A stretch of DNA of 59,033 nt from JAGTVG01 sp964389805 (GCA_964389805.1 CAYMFU010000177.1:1-59033), one strand, 5' to 3'; counted from the first letter of the stretch, positions 33,424 through 42,042 are shown. Translations and numbers: made by a program. The notes: generated by a model not told the origin, from the sequence alone.

Positions 33424-34599
33424 ATGAGTGACCGATATATGCTACGTGGTGTATCTGCCACAAAAGAAGATGTACATAATGCGATTAAAAATGTTGACAA
33501 AGGTTTATACCCTAATGCATTTTGTAAGATCATTCCTGATCTTCTAGGTAACGATCCCGATTACTGTAATATCATGCATGCCGATGGAGCAGGTACAAAA
33601 TCATCACTCGCATATTTATACTGGAAAGAGACCGGAGACCTGTCGGTATGGAAAGGTATTGCCCAGGACGCTATTGTAATGAATACAGATGATCTATTAT
33701 GTGTCGGGGCAACGGACAATATATTGTTTTCTTCAACCATAGGAAGAAATAAAATCCTCATCCCCGGGGAAGTTATTGCTGCCATAATAAATGGAGCTGA
33801 AGAAGTATTGGATATGCTCAGGTCGAACGGGATCGATATTCTAAGTACAGGAGGAGAAACCGCTGACCTGGGTGACCTGGTAAGGACTATAGTAGTTGAT
33901 AGTACTATAACAGCCAGAATGAAAAGGGAAGATGTGATCAGCAATGAGAAAATAGAACCTGGTGATGTGATCATCGGATTTTCCTCTTATGGTCAGGCAA
34001 CTTATGAAGACCAATATAATGGAGGGATTGGCAGTAATGGATTAACCTCTGCACGACACGATGTTTTTAACAAAATATACGCCGCTAAATATCCTGAATC
34101 ATTTGATCCGGGCATTCCTTCAGACTTGTGCTATTCAGGGCGCTATTTATTAACCGATACGATAGAGGGCCTTCCCGTAAATGTCGGTCAGTTAGTTTTA
34201 TCCCCAACCAGAACTTATGCCCCAATATTTAAAAAAATACTGGATGAATACCGCAAAACGATTCATGGCATCATTCATTGCAGCGGTGGGGCTCAAACTA
34301 AGGTATTGCATTTCGTAAAGGATCTTCACATAATTAAGGACAGGCTTTTCGAAATACCTCCTCTATTTGATATCATACAAAAGGAAAGTAGGACTTCATG
34401 GGAAGAAATGTTTAAGGTTTTCAATATGGGACACAGGATGGAAGTATACATTCCTGAAAAATATGCCGGCGATATTATATCTATATCGGAATCCTTTAAC
34501 GTTCAGGCAAAAATTGTGGGACATGTCGAATCTTCAGAGAAAACCTCCTTAACAATATCCTCCAATCATGGTAATTTTTTGTATTTGCCAGCCGATTGA
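33424..34599 (+). CDS. purM: Phosphoribosylformylglycinamidine cyclo-ligase (AIR synthase, PurM type)
   Basis: A 391-residue protein of the PurM superfamily, longer than the roughly 345-residue enterobacterial enzyme, as is usual in Bacteroidota. It has MHADGAGTKSSLAY (about 44-57), then AQDAIVMNTDDLLCVGA (about 80-96), the family segment ILSTGGETADLGDLVRTI, and a C-terminal AIRS_C domain with HGIIHCSGGAQTKVLHFV and VFNMGHRMEVYIPE. It closes the imidazole ring in purine synthesis using ATP. It stands 82 bp after porE. Its stop lies one base from the stop of the small convergent gene at 34601. Confidence 0.88.
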   Translation: MSDRYMLRGVSATKEDVHNAIKNVDKGLYPNAFCKIIPDLLGNDPDYCNIMHADGAGTKSSLAYLYWKETGDLSVWKGIAQDAIVMNTDDLLCVGATDNILFSSTIGRNKILIPGEVIAAIINGAEEVLDMLRSNGIDILSTGGETADLGDLVRTIVVDSTITARMKREDVISNEKIEPGDVIIGFSSYGQATYEDQYNGGIGSNGLTSARHDVFNKIYAAKYPESFDPGIPSDLCYSGRYLLTDTIEGLPVNVGQLVLSPTRTYAPIFKKILDEYRKTIHGIIHCSGGAQTKVLHFVKDLHIIKDRLFEIPPLFDIIQKESRTSWEEMFKVFNMGHRMEVYIPEKYAGDIISISESFNVQAKIVGHVESSEKTSLTISSNHGNFLYLPAD

Positions 34600-34600
34600 A

Positions 34601-34852
34601 TTAATTATCGTTTCTTAGATTTGTCATTCCAAGAACCTGAGCATTTCCGTATTTTGCATTATTGATATTATAAAAGCCAGATAAGATCCGGTGTGCTATA
34701 ACGGAATAAATTAGCTCTTCATCCGACTGCCGGTTCTTTCCAATCCAAAAAACCCTCTTGGGGTGCTTCTTCATATCAATGACATAATTCACCGCGTCAG
34801 AGTATTGTTCCTGAGTGTATGTTAATTTAAAACAAGTTGTTACAGTTTCCAT
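34601..34852 (-). CDS. Small hypothetical protein
   Basis: An 83-residue reading frame with no family that I recognise. It has mixed composition with no signal or membrane helix; a central basic stretch KKHPKRVFWIGKNRQSDEEL precedes a predicted helix (LIYSVIAHRILSGFY). It fills the space between purM and the atp operon and runs convergent to purM with a 1-bp gap. The lack of overlap with a larger gene and a normal ATG start support it, but no repeat or motif confirms it. Confidence 0.5.
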   Translation of the reverse strand: METVTTCFKLTYTQEQYSDAVNYVIDMKKHPKRVFWIGKNRQSDEELIYSVIAHRILSGFYNINNAKYGNAQVLGMTNLRNDN

Positions 34853-35058
34853 ATCACTTTATAATTTTGACCTTTAATACGAAAATATAAATAAAAAGAA
34901 ACAATTATCAAAATGCAATTCTCATATTCCGAAAACTCCTATTAAGATAACTGCTCCTGCTTATTATAAACGATAGATAAAGACAAAGTGTTTAAAAATG
35001 ATAATGACAAAGCGATAATCAAACAGGATTAGGGAAATGTTCTGTATGGTTCATGAAG

Positions 35059-35086
35059 AGATTACCAGGCAGAAAATGCCTAATCT
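35059..35086 (-). terminator. Weak hairpin after atpG
   Basis: On the minus strand AGATTAGGCA and TGCC-TGG-TAATCT pair with a 3-nt bulge and a 5-nt loop, 9 nt after the atpG stop. No U-tract follows. It could be an RNA-stabilising end or a Rho-dependent site. The rest of the 243-bp spacer up to the small gene shows no clear feature. Confidence 0.3.
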
Positions 35087-35095
35087 TTAAACAAA

Positions 35096-35980
35096 TTACT
35101 GAGCAGATAAAGCTTCTGCCCCTCCTACAATATCCAGGATCTCTTTGGTAATGGCAGCTTGCCTGGTCCTGTTATAAATGACCTGAAGGTCACTTAACAT
35201 CTCTTCTGCATTTTCAGTGGCGACCTCCATCGCAGTCATTCTTGCTCCATGCTCAGATGCATTGGATTCAAGGACGGCTTTATAAAACTGTATACGTAAG
35301 GATTGAGGTATTAAATCTTTCTTTATATCTGATTTTGAAGGTTCAAATATATAATCAGCTGTTGTTTTTTGCTCTTCTTCTTCACTTTTACCCGTTAATG
35401 GAAGAAATTGTTCGACACACAGGATCTGCGTTGCTACATTTTTGAATTCATTATATACTAAGATCACCTTGTCCAACTCATTATCCAGGAAACTACCCAT
35501 AGCAGAATCGGCTGCTTCCTTTGCATTGTCAAAGGATAATTGGGAAAATAATTGACTATATTCTTCAATTACATTATATCCCCTCTTCTTAAAATACTCA
35601 AACCCTTTTTGACCAATCGGCAATACGTATAACTGCCCAGTATTGTGGACTGATTCATATTCTTCTTCAATTAATGAAATCGTTTTTTTGATTACATTGC
35701 TATTGAAGGCACCGCATAAACCCCTGTCGGATGTAACAGGTACTATTAATACTCTTTCTACATCCCTGATCTCAGCAAAAGGACTTGGTGAAGTATCTTC
35801 TGTTGATCTCACCACATTCTGAAGAATTTCGCTTAATTTCTCTGTGAAAGGTCTCATCTGCAAAATGGCATCCTGTGCCTTTCTCAATTTTGAGGCAGCT
35901 ACCATTTTCATGGCTTTGGTAATCTGTTGCGTTGATTTAACAGATCGAATTCTTGTCCTTACTTCTTTTAAACTTGCCAT
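35096..35980 (-). CDS. atpG: ATP synthase F1 subunit gamma
   Basis: A 294-residue gamma subunit, the rotating central shaft of F1. The N-terminal helix has MASLKEVRTRIRSVKSTQQITKAMKMVAASKL and the C-terminal helix has ARMTAMEVATENAEEMLSDLQVIYNRTRQAAITKEI, both strongly conserved. The middle carries VTSDRGLCGAFNSN. It is the last gene of the atp operon; no atpD (beta) or atpC (epsilon) follows within the window, so the operon is split. It lies 13 bp after atpA. Confidence 0.97.
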   Translation of the reverse strand: MASLKEVRTRIRSVKSTQQITKAMKMVAASKLRKAQDAILQMRPFTEKLSEILQNVVRSTEDTSPSPFAEIRDVERVLIVPVTSDRGLCGAFNSNVIKKTISLIEEEYESVHNTGQLYVLPIGQKGFEYFKKRGYNVIEEYSQLFSQLSFDNAKEAADSAMGSFLDNELDKVILVYNEFKNVATQILCVEQFLPLTGKSEEEEQKTTADYIFEPSKSDIKKDLIPQSLRIQFYKAVLESNASEHGARMTAMEVATENAEEMLSDLQVIYNRTRQAAITKEILDIVGGAEALSAQ

Positions 35981-35993
35981 GAAGCGATCACAA

Positions 35994-37586
35994 TTATTTT
36001 TGTTCTTTAACTATATAACTTTTAGCAATAAATGAGGCTGTATCCCTTAAAGCTTTTTCGGCTTCTTCATCATAGATGCCGTTTTTCAATTTTTCAAGAA
36101 CCTTTTTCTGCTTATCTTTCAATTCGCGGATATAATCTATCTCAAACGCTCTGATTTTCTCCAAAGAAACTTCATCAAGAAGTCCTTTGGTAGATGCAAA
36201 AATAATGGCTATTTGTTCTTCTACTCTGACAGGCGAATATTGATGCTGTTTCAGAATTTCCTGATTACGCTGGCCCCTTGAGATGACTAGCTGAGTGGCC
36301 TGATCCAGGTCAGAACCAAATTTGGCAAAAGCTTCCATTTCCCTGAACTGAGCCTGATCCAGTTTCAAAGTACCAGCAACGCTTTTCATTGACTTTATTT
36401 GTGCTTTTCCTCCTACCCTGGAAACCGATATCCCAACATTTATGGCAGGCCTGATCCCCGAGTTAAACAGATCGGTCTCTAAAAATATCTGCCCGTCAGT
36501 AATTGAAATCACATTGGTTGGAATATAGGCAGACACATCCCCTGCCTGTGTTTCAATGATGGGCAGAGCTGTTAATGATCCTCCGCCCTTAACTTTACCT
36601 TTCAATGATGGGGGAAGGTCGTTCATGTTTTTTGCCACGGTATCGCTACTGTTAATTTTTGCTGCTCTTTCCAATAACCTGGAGTGTAAATAGAATACAT
36701 CACCAGGATAAGCTTCCCTTCCCGGAGGCCTTCTAAGCAACAGGGACACTTCCCTGTAAGAAACAGCCTGCTTGGAGAGGTCATCGTATATTAACAAAGC
36801 CGGACGGCCTGTATCTCTATAATACTCTCCAATAGATGCTCCGGCAAAAGGTGCAAAATATTGCATAGGTGTTGGATCAGATGCATTGGCTGCCACAATA
36901 ACAGTATAGTCCATGGCACCAGCTTTCTCAAGAACTGCTACAATCTGAGCAACAGAAGATGCCTTCTGGCCAATAGCAACATATACACAATATACGGGTT
37001 CACCTTTTTCAAAGAATTCTTTCTGATTTATTATAGTATCAACGGCAATGGCAGTTTTACCGGTTTGACGGTCCCCGATAATCAGTTCCCGCTGACCTCT
37101 TCCAATTGGAATCATTGAGTCAATCGCTTTAATACCGGTTTGCAGCGGTTCACTTACAGGTTCACGATATATTACGCCAGGTGCCTTACGTTCTAAAGGC
37201 ATTTCAAATTTCTCCCCCTTTAGATCTCCTTTTCCATCAACAGGATTACCAAGCATATCTATCACACGGCCAAGCAGGCCTTCACCCACCATAATGGAAC
37301 CGATCTGCCCGGTTCTTTTAACGGTATCTCCTTCTTTAATTTCATCTGAATCCCCGAACAAAACTACCCCTACATTATCCTCTTCAAGGTTTAATACAAG
37401 TGCGGTAACGCCATTTTCAAATTCAACAAGTTCACCGGCCTGGGCCTTATTAAGACCATAGATCCTGGCTACTCCATCACCAACCTGTAATACGGTCCCT
37501 ATTTCCTCAAGTTCCGCTTCAGTCCGAAAATTTGATAATTGTTCTCTTAATATTGCAGATACCTCATCGGGTCTAACTTGTGCCAT
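35994..37586 (-). CDS. atpA: ATP synthase F1 subunit alpha
   Basis: A 530-residue alpha subunit. Walker A is GDRQTGKTAI (about 171-180). The family signature near the end of the nucleotide domain is PAINVGISVSRVG, and RPALLIYDDLSKQA is the Walker B strand. The N-terminal barrel and C-terminal helical domain are complete. With beta it forms the catalytic hexamer; its own sites are regulatory. It is in the usual place between atpH and atpG. Confidence 0.98.
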   Translation of the reverse strand: MAQVRPDEVSAILREQLSNFRTEAELEEIGTVLQVGDGVARIYGLNKAQAGELVEFENGVTALVLNLEEDNVGVVLFGDSDEIKEGDTVKRTGQIGSIMVGEGLLGRVIDMLGNPVDGKGDLKGEKFEMPLERKAPGVIYREPVSEPLQTGIKAIDSMIPIGRGQRELIIGDRQTGKTAIAVDTIINQKEFFEKGEPVYCVYVAIGQKASSVAQIVAVLEKAGAMDYTVIVAANASDPTPMQYFAPFAGASIGEYYRDTGRPALLIYDDLSKQAVSYREVSLLLRRPPGREAYPGDVFYLHSRLLERAAKINSSDTVAKNMNDLPPSLKGKVKGGGSLTALPIIETQAGDVSAYIPTNVISITDGQIFLETDLFNSGIRPAINVGISVSRVGGKAQIKSMKSVAGTLKLDQAQFREMEAFAKFGSDLDQATQLVISRGQRNQEILKQHQYSPVRVEEQIAIIFASTKGLLDEVSLEKIRAFEIDYIRELKDKQKKVLEKLKNGIYDEEAEKALRDTASFIAKSYIVKEQK

Positions 37587-37607
37587 TATATATTCAGTTT
37601 TTATATT

Positions 37608-38153
37608 CTATGATACAATCAATTTCTTTTTTAAATCTCTCAACTTGGAAGATACAGAATCGTCAATTTGTTTATCACCTATCCGTAAAACAAAACCACC
37701 AAGAAGGTCTTCATTTACCTTTTCCTTTATTTCAACTTTTTTATCCTTTCCTATTAATGTTCTGGTTAAGGAAATGAATTCGTTTCTTAATTCTTCATCT
37801 AATGCAATAGGAGTAGTAATAGCTACAATTTCAATATTTTTATAGGTCCTGTATTCTTTTAAGAATTCCTCCCCTATTTCTGGAAGAATATCCTCGCGAC
37901 CCTTTTTTGTAATGATCTCAATAAACTTATAGGACAATTCATCAATTCTATTTTCAAATAATTTTTGAAAAATACCTAGCTTTTTATAACTGTTTATTAT
38001 AGGGTTTTTAATGAAATTATAGAATGGCCTCACCTCGAGGCATAGTTTGTTAAACAGATCAATATCCTCCTTAACTTTCTCCAGCTTCTTATTTTCAATA
38101 GCCAGAGAAATTAATGATTTTGCATACCTGACTGCTACCCTATAGTTCGACAT
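37608..38153 (-). CDS. atpH: ATP synthase F1 subunit delta
   Basis: A 181-residue delta (OSCP-type) subunit. The N-terminal helical bundle starts NYRVAVRYAKSLISLAIE. The C-terminal part has the family motif VEIKEKVNEDLLGGFVLRIGDKQIDDSVSSKLRDLKKKL. It forms the top of the peripheral stalk linking b to alpha. The gene lies between atpF (9-bp gap) and atpA (21-bp gap). Length and order are as expected. Confidence 0.95.
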   Translation of the reverse strand: MSNYRVAVRYAKSLISLAIENKKLEKVKEDIDLFNKLCLEVRPFYNFIKNPIINSYKKLGIFQKLFENRIDELSYKFIEIITKKGREDILPEIGEEFLKEYRTYKNIEIVAITTPIALDEELRNEFISLTRTLIGKDKKVEIKEKVNEDLLGGFVLRIGDKQIDDSVSSKLRDLKKKLIVS

Positions 38154-38162
38154 TTTTTACTT

Positions 38163-38651
38163 CTAGTTAATGTCTTTCATATACTCCTCGATAAGTGCCT
38201 TCTGATTCCTATCGTTAGAGAGGTTTTTCCTTAATATCTTTTCTGAAATCTGAAGGGATAATTCCGCTACCTGATTCCGGATCTCATTGATAGCTGCCTG
38301 TTTTTCCAGGTTTATAGTATGTTTTGCATCCTCTACCATCTTATCAGCTATTTTTGATGCATCATCTTTCGCCTCTTCCCTTATTATAGTAGCCATTGAA
38401 GATGCATCTTTGATTATTTTATCACGCTCTGACCTGGCTTCTTCCAATAATTTCTCATTATCCGCTGATAATTTCTCCATATCTTCCCTTGCCTGTTCAG
38501 CCGCATTCAGGGCATCTTCAATAGAACCCTCCCGGGCTTTTAAAGCATTCATTATTGGCTTCCAGACATATTTTGCAAGAATTAACAGAACGATCAGAAA
38601 GGTTAAGGTCTGCCAGAAAATTAATCCGATACCTGGGGTTACGAGATCCAT
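38163..38651 (-). CDS. atpF: ATP synthase F0 subunit b
   Basis: A 162-residue subunit b. One N-terminal membrane helix (about 8-30, GLIFWQTLTFLIVLLILAK, followed by YVWKPIMNAL) leads into a long charged right-handed coiled coil (35-145) rich in Ala, Glu and Lys. It is the peripheral stalk that stops the alpha/beta head from turning. It is separated from atpE by a 72-bp spacer that carries an 11-bp stem-loop. Confidence 0.96.
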   Translation of the reverse strand: MDLVTPGIGLIFWQTLTFLIVLLILAKYVWKPIMNALKAREGSIEDALNAAEQAREDMEKLSADNEKLLEEARSERDKIIKDASSMATIIREEAKDDASKIADKMVEDAKHTINLEKQAAINEIRNQVAELSLQISEKILRKNLSNDRNQKALIEEYMKDIN

Positions 38652-38679
38652 ATATAATAATTTTTAATACGTTCAAATG

Positions 38680-38719
38680 AAAAGCCTGAACCAGCCCAAT
38701 GCATGAAATTCAGGCTTTT
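38680..38719 (-). promoter_or_regulatory. Strong stem-loop between atpE and atpF
   Basis: The minus-strand RNA has an 11-bp perfect stem, AAAAGCCTGAA with TTCAGGCTTTT, and an 18-nt loop. It starts 4 nt after the atpE stop and ends 28 nt before the atpF ATG. There is no long U-tract on the transcript side (the sequence continues CATTTG), so it is more like an mRNA-stabilising or processing hairpin than a full terminator. Subunit c is needed in many copies per complex, so raising atpE mRNA over atpF is a plausible role. Confidence 0.7.
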
Positions 38720-38723
38720 TAAT

Positions 38724-38969
38724 TTAGGCTTTAAATGATATAAGTAAGCAAACAACCACACCAAACAATGCAACACCTTCTATCAAAGCTGCAGCAATAA
38801 TCATGGCGGTTTGAATTTTACCACCTGCTTCTGGTTGCCTGGCGATAGATTCCATTGCAGAACTACCGATTTTACCGATTCCAAATCCTGCGCCTAATGC
38901 AACAAGACCAGCACCGATAGCGGCTCCCATTATCGCAATGCTCATATCAAGTAATAAGAAATTTAACAT
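38724..38969 (-). CDS. atpE: ATP synthase F0 subunit c
   Basis: An 81-residue hairpin of two membrane helices, the rotor-ring subunit. The polar loop is SIARQPEAGGKI and the ion-binding carboxylate is Glu64 in AALIEGVALFG. The residue after this Glu is Gly, not Ser or Thr, and the first helix lacks the usual Gln of sodium-binding rings, so protons are the likely ion. It sits between atpB and a strong stem-loop preceding atpF. Confidence 0.96.
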   Translation of the reverse strand: MLNFLLLDMSIAIMGAAIGAGLVALGAGFGIGKIGSSAMESIARQPEAGGKIQTAMIIAAALIEGVALFGVVVCLLISFKA

Positions 38970-39019
38970 AATTGTAATTGTTTATAGTTAAACAGAAAAA
39001 ACGCTTTCAATAGTCCCTT

Positions 39020-40057
39020 CTAATGATGATCCTCTACAGCCGCACCGAAATACATGGCAGAAAGGATCGTAAAAATAAACGCCTGCAGTAATGCAACGAA
39101 TAATTCAAGAAAAAACATAAAAATTGCGAAGGCAACGCTTAATGGCCCTACCCAAATACTCTGAAATATAAATATTAAACTGAATAAACTCAAAATTATA
39201 ATATGTCCTGCTGTTATATTGGCAAATAATCGAACCGTCAATGAAAAAGGCTTGGTAAATACCCCGATTAATTCTACCACGGGCATAATCGGCAGCGGGA
39301 TCTTCAACCACCATGGAACTCCAGGGGTATTAAATATATGTTGCCAGTATTGTTTATTCCCACTGAACTGAGTGAAAACAAAGGTAAATATGGCCAGTGT
39401 TCCTGTGACCGCAATGTTTCCTGTTACATTGGCTGCTCCCGGAAATAATCCCATTAAATTATTGAACCAGATAAAAAAGAATATGGTCAATAAATATGGA
39501 AGGAATTTCTCGTACTTATCCCCTATATTGGGTCTGGCTACTTCATCCCTGATAAAAATAATAATGGGCTCAAAAAAGGACTGGATACCTCTAGGTGCCC
39601 TCCCTTCATTTTTGGTGTATCCTCTCCTGACACTAATGAATACCAGGAACAACAAGGCTACACTTACAAACATGGAAGCCACATTCTTCGTGATCGAGAA
39701 ATCAAAGATATGTCGTCCTTCATCTACAGGAACAACATGTGAATGATCTATCTTATACCCATTATAAGCAACAAGCTGATGGTGATCATCATAAAAATTG
39801 CTTGAGGAAAAGATCTCCAATCCTCTGTCAGAAGAATACAGTATCACTGGTAAATATAAAGTCCCTACGGGACCATCAAAAAAGTGCCAGATGTGATTGT
39901 CGACAACATGGTGTAAGATCATATCTCCTGGATTGAATTCTTCGCCAGCATCGCCAGCGGCGGAAACATGATTAAAACCTGAAAAAATAAATATTAAACC
40001 TAACGTAAAGGCTAGTTTTTTAAAATAATTATTCCTTTTCTTCAACTTGTCTTTCAC
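39020..40057 (-). CDS. atpB: ATP synthase F0 subunit a
   Basis: A 345-residue subunit a. An N-terminal signal-like helix (about 12-33, ending SAAG) and a periplasmic extension with several His (ILHHVVDNHIWHFFDG) precede the membrane core, as is usual in Bacteroidota. The essential Arg is in LTVRLFANITAGHII (about 270). It forms the proton half-channels against the c ring. The start is GTG at 40057 and overlaps the AtpI-like gene by 29 bp; no ATG is nearby. The overlap suggests translational coupling. Confidence 0.95.
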   Translation of the reverse strand: MKDKLKKRNNYFKKLAFTLGLIFIFSGFNHVSAAGDAGEEFNPGDMILHHVVDNHIWHFFDGPVGTLYLPVILYSSDRGLEIFSSSNFYDDHHQLVAYNGYKIDHSHVVPVDEGRHIFDFSITKNVASMFVSVALLFLVFISVRRGYTKNEGRAPRGIQSFFEPIIIFIRDEVARPNIGDKYEKFLPYLLTIFFFIWFNNLMGLFPGAANVTGNIAVTGTLAIFTFVFTQFSGNKQYWQHIFNTPGVPWWLKIPLPIMPVVELIGVFTKPFSLTVRLFANITAGHIIILSLFSLIFIFQSIWVGPLSVAFAIFMFFLELFVALLQAFIFTILSAMYFGAAVEDHH

Positions 40058-40445
40058 TGCTTAATCTGGGTTGCAAAACATTAATTAAGTAATATATTTC
40101 GAATCCAAGGTATAATAAATACAGGATTAAAAAGTTCAATGCAAATATAGTAGAATTTACTCTATCAAAGTAGATAATTACAATCGCAATTATCACACTT
40201 ACGAATAATCTTAGCATCATGGCAGAAAAAAAACCCTTTGACAATTTCTCCTCATCCTGTTGGGTGGTTTTTTCAATGATTACAACACTTAAAATCGTGA
40301 TTAGATAAAAGTACAACAGAAGGTACCACTGATGTATGTAGAGTAAATCGGCGTTCAGCTTATATACTCCATACTGAATAAAAGCTAGTATAATCGTGTA
40401 GAATGTGGTTAGATAAAATGCCTTTTTGTAGGGATTTGCAGTCAT
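40029..40445 (-). CDS. AtpI-like four-helix membrane protein
   Basis: A 138-residue protein with four membrane helices (about 8-28, 40-62, 72-95 and 99-126) and charged ends. Sequence likeness to AtpI is weak, but its size, topology and place directly before atpB and after an AtpZ-like gene fit AtpI. AtpI-type proteins help assemble the c ring or handle magnesium in other bacteria. It overlaps the upstream gene by 4 bp (ATGA) and atpB by 29 bp. I infer the role mainly from context. Confidence 0.65.
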   Translation of the reverse strand: MTANPYKKAFYLTTFYTIILAFIQYGVYKLNADLLYIHQWYLLLYFYLITILSVVIIEKTTQQDEEKLSKGFFSAMMLRLFVSVIIAIVIIYFDRVNSTIFALNFLILYLLYLGFEIYYLINVLQPRLSSERQVEEKE

Positions 40446-40690
40446 GATTTAGTTAGACTTCTTATAATTAAAAATAATGTGGCTATTAAAAATACCAATG
40501 TGGTTAAAGCCGTGAAAACATGTGTTTCGTTTCCCAAGGCATCGTCTATCTTCGTACCTATCCATAAACCCAGCAAGATGGCGGCTATCATTTGAAAGGC
40601 CATCCCTGAATACCTGGAATACTGTCTCAGGCTATTTGGCTGTTTCGATTTTTGGCTTTTTCTCTTCTTTGGATTGTCCGTTTTCTCCAA
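40442..40690 (-). CDS. AtpZ/AtpI-family two-helix protein
   Basis: An 82-residue protein with a basic N-terminus (1-25) and two membrane helices. It carries the ATPase_gene1 family pattern: RYSGMAFQMIAAILLGLWIGTKIDD at about 26-50, then FTALTTLVFLIATLFLIIRSLT. Such small proteins head many ATP synthase operons and are not part of the enzyme itself. The ATG at 40690 lies 59 bp inside the 3' end of the bactofilin gene in another frame; a later start would cut into the conserved RYSG segment. It is coupled by ATGA overlap to the AtpI-like gene. Confidence 0.85.
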   Translation of the reverse strand: MEKTDNPKKRKSQKSKQPNSLRQYSRYSGMAFQMIAAILLGLWIGTKIDDALGNETHVFTALTTLVFLIATLFLIIRSLTKS

Positions 40691-41069
40691 TTTTTATTTC
40701 ACCTTGTGCGACCCCCATCTTACAACTTCCATTGAAGGCTGCCCCAGATTCAACAATAAACTTGTTGGTAATGATATCACCATTTATGACTGCTGAGGGT
40801 TTTAAGATGAGTAATTCAGTAATTTTTAGCTTTCCTTTTACTTCGCCAGCCACCTCGGCATTTTGAGCAATAATATTACCATCAACATATGATGACTGCC
40901 CCAATGCGATTTTGGACTTGCTTTTTACGCTTCCTATGATCCTGCCTTCTACACGAATATTCCCGAATGACTCTATATTGCCTTCTAGGGTTGATCCTTT
41001 CCCTATTATGTTACTCGAGTTACTTAATTCTTCTTCTGACATTCTCTGGTTTTTAGTATTGTTGAACAT
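40632..41069 (-). CDS. Bactofilin (polymer-forming cytoskeletal protein)
   Basis: A 145-residue bactofilin. Residues about 20-125 form the beta-helix core with the six-residue periodicity typical of the family (IGKGSTLEGNIESFGNIRVEGRIIGSVKSKSKIALG and VAGEVKGKLKITELLILKPSAVINGDIITNKFIVESGAAFNGSCKM). Unstructured charged tails stand on both sides. Bactofilins self-assemble into filaments that place cell-wall enzymes. The gene follows an M23 peptidase gene by 15 bp, a pairing known elsewhere for cell-shape control. Its last 59 bp are shared with the AtpZ-like gene. Confidence 0.92.
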   Translation of the reverse strand: MFNNTKNQRMSEEELSNSSNIIGKGSTLEGNIESFGNIRVEGRIIGSVKSKSKIALGQSSYVDGNIIAQNAEVAGEVKGKLKITELLILKPSAVINGDIITNKFIVESGAAFNGSCKMGVAQGEIKIGENGQSKEEKKPKIETAK

Positions 41070-41084
41070 TAGATTGATTAAATT

Positions 41085-41948
41085 TTAAAAAGAAACAAAA
41101 TCCTCTGGATTTACCGGTGTACCATTATACCAGATCTCAAAATGTAAATGTGGCCCGGTCGTCAATTCACCAGTATTTCCAATAATTGCTATGATTTCAC
41201 CTGCACTTACAAAAGTACCAACTTTTTTTAATAATGCCGCATTATGTTTGTATACAGATATCAGATTGTTACGATGCTGAATAGCAATAACATATCCCGA
41301 ATCCTGTGTCCAATCCGCCATGATCACTGATCCATCTGCAATAGATTTCACAGGCTCGTCAGATTTTGCAACGATATCGATACCATAATGCTCTTCGGAC
41401 AGATCAAAAGGTCCTGTAACGATCCCTGTTATGGGTGAAAAGAAAAAAACCTCCTGTAACTCCTGGTTGTATTGTATATTCAGGCCAAGATATTCTTCTC
41501 CAGCTTCCTCGAATTCCTTACGTATTAATGAATCGATTGGCAGTAATTCATCCTCACTTTGGCTTGCGCCTCTGTTGAGAATTTGAGGATTACCAGCACG
41601 TGAAGAATCAATCCCTTCAAAATCTTCTAAAAGAATACTTTTAAAGGTATTAATAAACATCTGCTTTCTTTCTGCTTCGTATGACAATGAATCGATCTGC
41701 AGTGTTAACTGAAGTAATTTTTTATTGGCTTCCAAAGTAGCACTTCTTGGATCAAACCATTGGGAAAGAATAGTTCTGGATAGGTATAAGCTAAGGATCA
41801 GCATCACGGTCATTAGCGCAAAGGAAAAAACGAGTAATTTTGCGTAGGTGAAACTGAAAGGGGATCTCTCAGACAAATTTTCCTCATTTCTTACAATTAA
41901 CAGGTATTTGGTTGTTAGCCAGTTTGAGAGTGTTTTTTTATTTTTCAA
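41085..41948 (-). CDS. Membrane-anchored M23 peptidoglycan endopeptidase
   Basis: A 287-residue LytM/M23 protein. A cytoplasmic N-terminal tail (1-34, basic) and one membrane helix (about 35-57) precede a coiled region (65-150) and the M23 domain (about 175-285). Zinc-site residues are present: HxxxD in EEHYGIDIV and HxH in GPHLHFEIW. The tail segment KYLLIVRNEENLSERSPF is the kind of short motif by which LmdC-type peptidases meet bactofilin. It is the first gene of the bactofilin-atp operon. It should cut peptide cross-links in the periplasm. Confidence 0.9.
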   Translation of the reverse strand: MKNKKTLSNWLTTKYLLIVRNEENLSERSPFSFTYAKLLVFSFALMTVMLILSLYLSRTILSQWFDPRSATLEANKKLLQLTLQIDSLSYEAERKQMFINTFKSILLEDFEGIDSSRAGNPQILNRGASQSEDELLPIDSLIRKEFEEAGEEYLGLNIQYNQELQEVFFFSPITGIVTGPFDLSEEHYGIDIVAKSDEPVKSIADGSVIMADWTQDSGYVIAIQHRNNLISVYKHNAALLKKVGTFVSAGEIIAIIGNTGELTTGPHLHFEIWYNGTPVNPEDFVSF

Positions 41949-41969
41949 TATTTATTGGTCTTATGTTGA

Positions 41970-41977
41970 CAAAATTA
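41970..41977 (-). promoter_or_regulatory. Candidate -7 box of the M23-bactofilin-atp operon
   Basis: TAATTTTG on the minus strand matches TAnnTTTG exactly, 21 bp before the M23 start at 41948. No TTTG lies 19 nt upstream, so only the -7 part is convincing. Confidence 0.4.
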
Positions 41978-42018
41978 TAATATTATCAAATAATTGATGT
42001 TGAATAATTGTATTAATT

Positions 42019-42042
42019 GTTAAAATAAAACGTTTATTTAAC
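42019..42042. promoter_or_regulatory. Bulged palindrome upstream of porW
   Basis: GTTAAAATAAA at 42019-42029 and TTTATTTAAC at 42033-42042 are inverted copies with one extra A in the left arm. The element lies 17 bp before the TTG start of porW and in the spacer shared with the divergent M23 gene. An operator role is possible but unproven. Confidence 0.35.
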
